From Nitrospirota bacterium (GTDB lineage: Bacteria; Nitrospirota; Thermodesulfovibrionia; Thermodesulfovibrionales; Dissulfurispiraceae): 14,182 nt of DNA. The stretch covers positions 1 through 14,182 of the forward strand of contig JACREW010000053.1 in NCBI GenBank assembly GCA_016212685.1, in the 5' to 3' direction. Shown one piece after another: positions 13,287 through 14,182 of this stretch. The translations under genes were made by a program, and so were the position numbers. A model generated the notes under the pieces. The model was not told where the DNA came from. It worked only from the letters and a program-made list of their open reading frames with translations, and ran no database searches. The stretch's first letter is position 1; each line of letters opens with the position of its first letter.

Positions 13287-13304
13287 AGAAGGAGGGGTAA
13301 GACA

Positions 13305-13787
13305 ATGGAAAAGGAAGTTATAGAGATCGAAGGAAAAGACATCGATATGGTCGAGGCTGAGTTCATGAACATAAAGCAGAGCACCATCAGGTCTGCGGAG
13401 GGCGGTCATATCGAATTGCAGCAGGTCGGCGCGCTGAGCATTGACGGCGAACGTATCGAGGTCACGCAGGGGGCAGCTGTTTTAATGAGAGGAGCAAACA
13501 TTTCTTTAAATCAGAGTGTCGCGATTCTTGCAGCAGGGAACACCACAAACCTGAACTTTTCGTGTTCTCCGGTCTCCGTGTCCGCCGATGAAACGGTTGT
13601 TAATAAAAGCGCTGTAGGGGTTATGGCGGCGAAGGAAATAAATTCCAATAACAGCACTTCTATCCTGATGATAGGCAGGAACGTAAACGGCAATGTGACA
13701 ACTCTCCTCGATTGGCGTTCGGCGCTTGCGCTCGGAGCCGTAGCAGGGGGGATATTAGGATTGATTTCAATTTTTAAGAGAAGGTAA
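13305..13787 (+). CDS. Membrane-anchored protein with 15-residue repeats (predicted beta-solenoid)
   Basis: I cannot give it a named family. The 160 residues contain seven repeats of about 15 residues from 24 to 129, for example QQVGALSIDGERIEV, TQGAAVLMRGANISL, NQSVAILAAGNTTNL, NKSAVGVMAAKEINS and NNSTSILMIGRNVNG. One unit (84-99) is a residue longer. Alternating hydrophobic and small residues with Asn at the turns suggest a small beta-helix, as in bactofilins. Residues 138-157 are one hydrophobic helix ending in Lys-Arg-Arg, so it is a tail-anchored membrane protein with no signal peptide, and the repeats are probably cytoplasmic. A strong ribosome-binding site (GGAGGGG) precedes ATG 13305. 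From memory, similar proteins with a C-terminal LLDWRSALALG-type anchor occur in Deltaproteobacteria and Nitrospirota. Confidence 0.8.
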   Translation: MEKEVIEIEGKDIDMVEAEFMNIKQSTIRSAEGGHIELQQVGALSIDGERIEVTQGAAVLMRGANISLNQSVAILAAGNTTNLNFSCSPVSVSADETVVNKSAVGVMAAKEINSNNSTSILMIGRNVNGNVTTLLDWRSALALGAVAGGILGLISIFKRR

Positions 13788-13790
13788 CAA

Positions 13791-13814
13791 TGGAGTAATG
13801 GAGTGGTGGAGTGA
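13791..13814 (+). repeat. Octamer array TGGAGTRR x3
   Basis: Three back-to-back units, TGGAGTAA, TGGAGTGG and TGGAGTGA, fill the short gap before nadC. One GGAG (13808-13811) lies 14 bp before the nadC ATG, a little far for a normal ribosome-binding site, and no better one is visible. Confidence 0.75.
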
Positions 13815-13825
13815 TGTGAAAATAA

Positions 13826-14182
13826 ATGATGATTAACGAACTATTGAAAGAAACAATCCGTCTTGCGCTGCTTGAGGATATAGGGCACGGAGACATAACA
13901 TCTTTTTTAGTCGTGCCTGAAGAGTCGGCGGCAAAGGCCCGGATTTCTGCAAAGGAAGATTTTGTCCTTGCAGGCATGCCGTTTGTAAAAGAAGTTTTCG
14001 ATGCGATAGATAATGCCGTTACTGTGCAAGCATTGATTTCTGAGGGGTCTGCCGTTAAAAGAGGAGAGGTTATAGCTGAAATCTCCGGCAATGCGAGGAG
14101 TCTTCTTGCCGGGGAGAGGATTTCGTTGAATATACTTCAACGGGTATCCGGAATTGCTACGCAGACAATGGATTATGTCGAA
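13826..14182 (+). CDS. nadC: Nicotinate-nucleotide pyrophosphorylase (carboxylating), 3'-truncated by window edge
   Basis: NadC converts quinolinate and PRPP to nicotinate mononucleotide in de novo NAD synthesis. The 119 residues visible show LLKETIRLALLEDIGHGDIT at the N-terminus, the FVLAGMPFVKEVF strand-helix, GSAVKRGEVIAEISGNARSLL, and the start of the substrate-binding block ERISLNILQRVSGIAT. Two adjacent ATG codons (13826 and 13829) can start it. The frame is open to the end of the window, so about 160 residues are missing. It begins 38 bp after the 15-residue-repeat gene and may be co-transcribed with it. Confidence 0.94.
   Translation, partial: MMINELLKETIRLALLEDIGHGDITSFLVVPEESAAKARISAKEDFVLAGMPFVKEVFDAIDNAVTVQALISEGSAVKRGEVIAEISGNARSLLAGERISLNILQRVSGIATQTMDYVE

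Overview
The window is a stretch of bacterial chromosome with moderate GC content, a full set of housekeeping genes and an unusual load of short repeats. An IscR-type regulator, a TusA-like protein, an IscS-like protein and IscU stand next to Mdh, Ndk, a UbiD-family decarboxylase, a FrzZ-like receiver protein and ValRS. Together with the C-tract/G-tract palindromes and heptamer repeats, this suggests an anaerobic Nitrospirota or deltaproteobacterial lineage. That placement is inferred from gene style only.

Layout: 1-751 is the 3' part of fabD. 976-1902 is mdh. 2123-4041 is a coupled ndk-ubiD pair. 4253-6664 is a four-gene Fe-S/sulfur operon (iscR, tusA-like, iscS-like, iscU) behind a near-consensus IscR operator. 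6665-8878 is an accessory island. It holds an orphan one-helix membrane protein, an uncharacterised coupled gene pair on the minus strand, an AbrB-PIN toxin-antitoxin pair, and two ~111-bp direct repeats bracketing the uncharacterised pair. 9245-10225 is a receiver-domain protein, 10313-13207 is valS, 13305-13787 is a membrane-anchored 15-residue-repeat protein, and 13826 to the end is the start of nadC.

The most notable point is the IscS-like protein. The lysine that normally binds PLP is Gln (codon 5663-5665), and several other PLP or substrate contacts are also replaced, while the mobile-loop Cys and the Asp and His around the ring are kept. It lies between a TusA-like sulfur carrier and IscU under IscR-type control. 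This resembles the Archaeoglobus fulgidus IscS that lacks its PLP lysine, and it suggests Fe-S assembly not driven by ordinary cysteine desulfuration.

The second theme is repeats. There are three copies of a ~165-bp non-coding element with 30-40 bp terminal inverted repeats. There are also short tandem words of 7, 8 or 14 bp between genes, and repeat insertions inside coding sequence. ValRS has absorbed three G/C-tract palindromes and one heptamer array in frame, and UbiD has absorbed an octamer array in frame.
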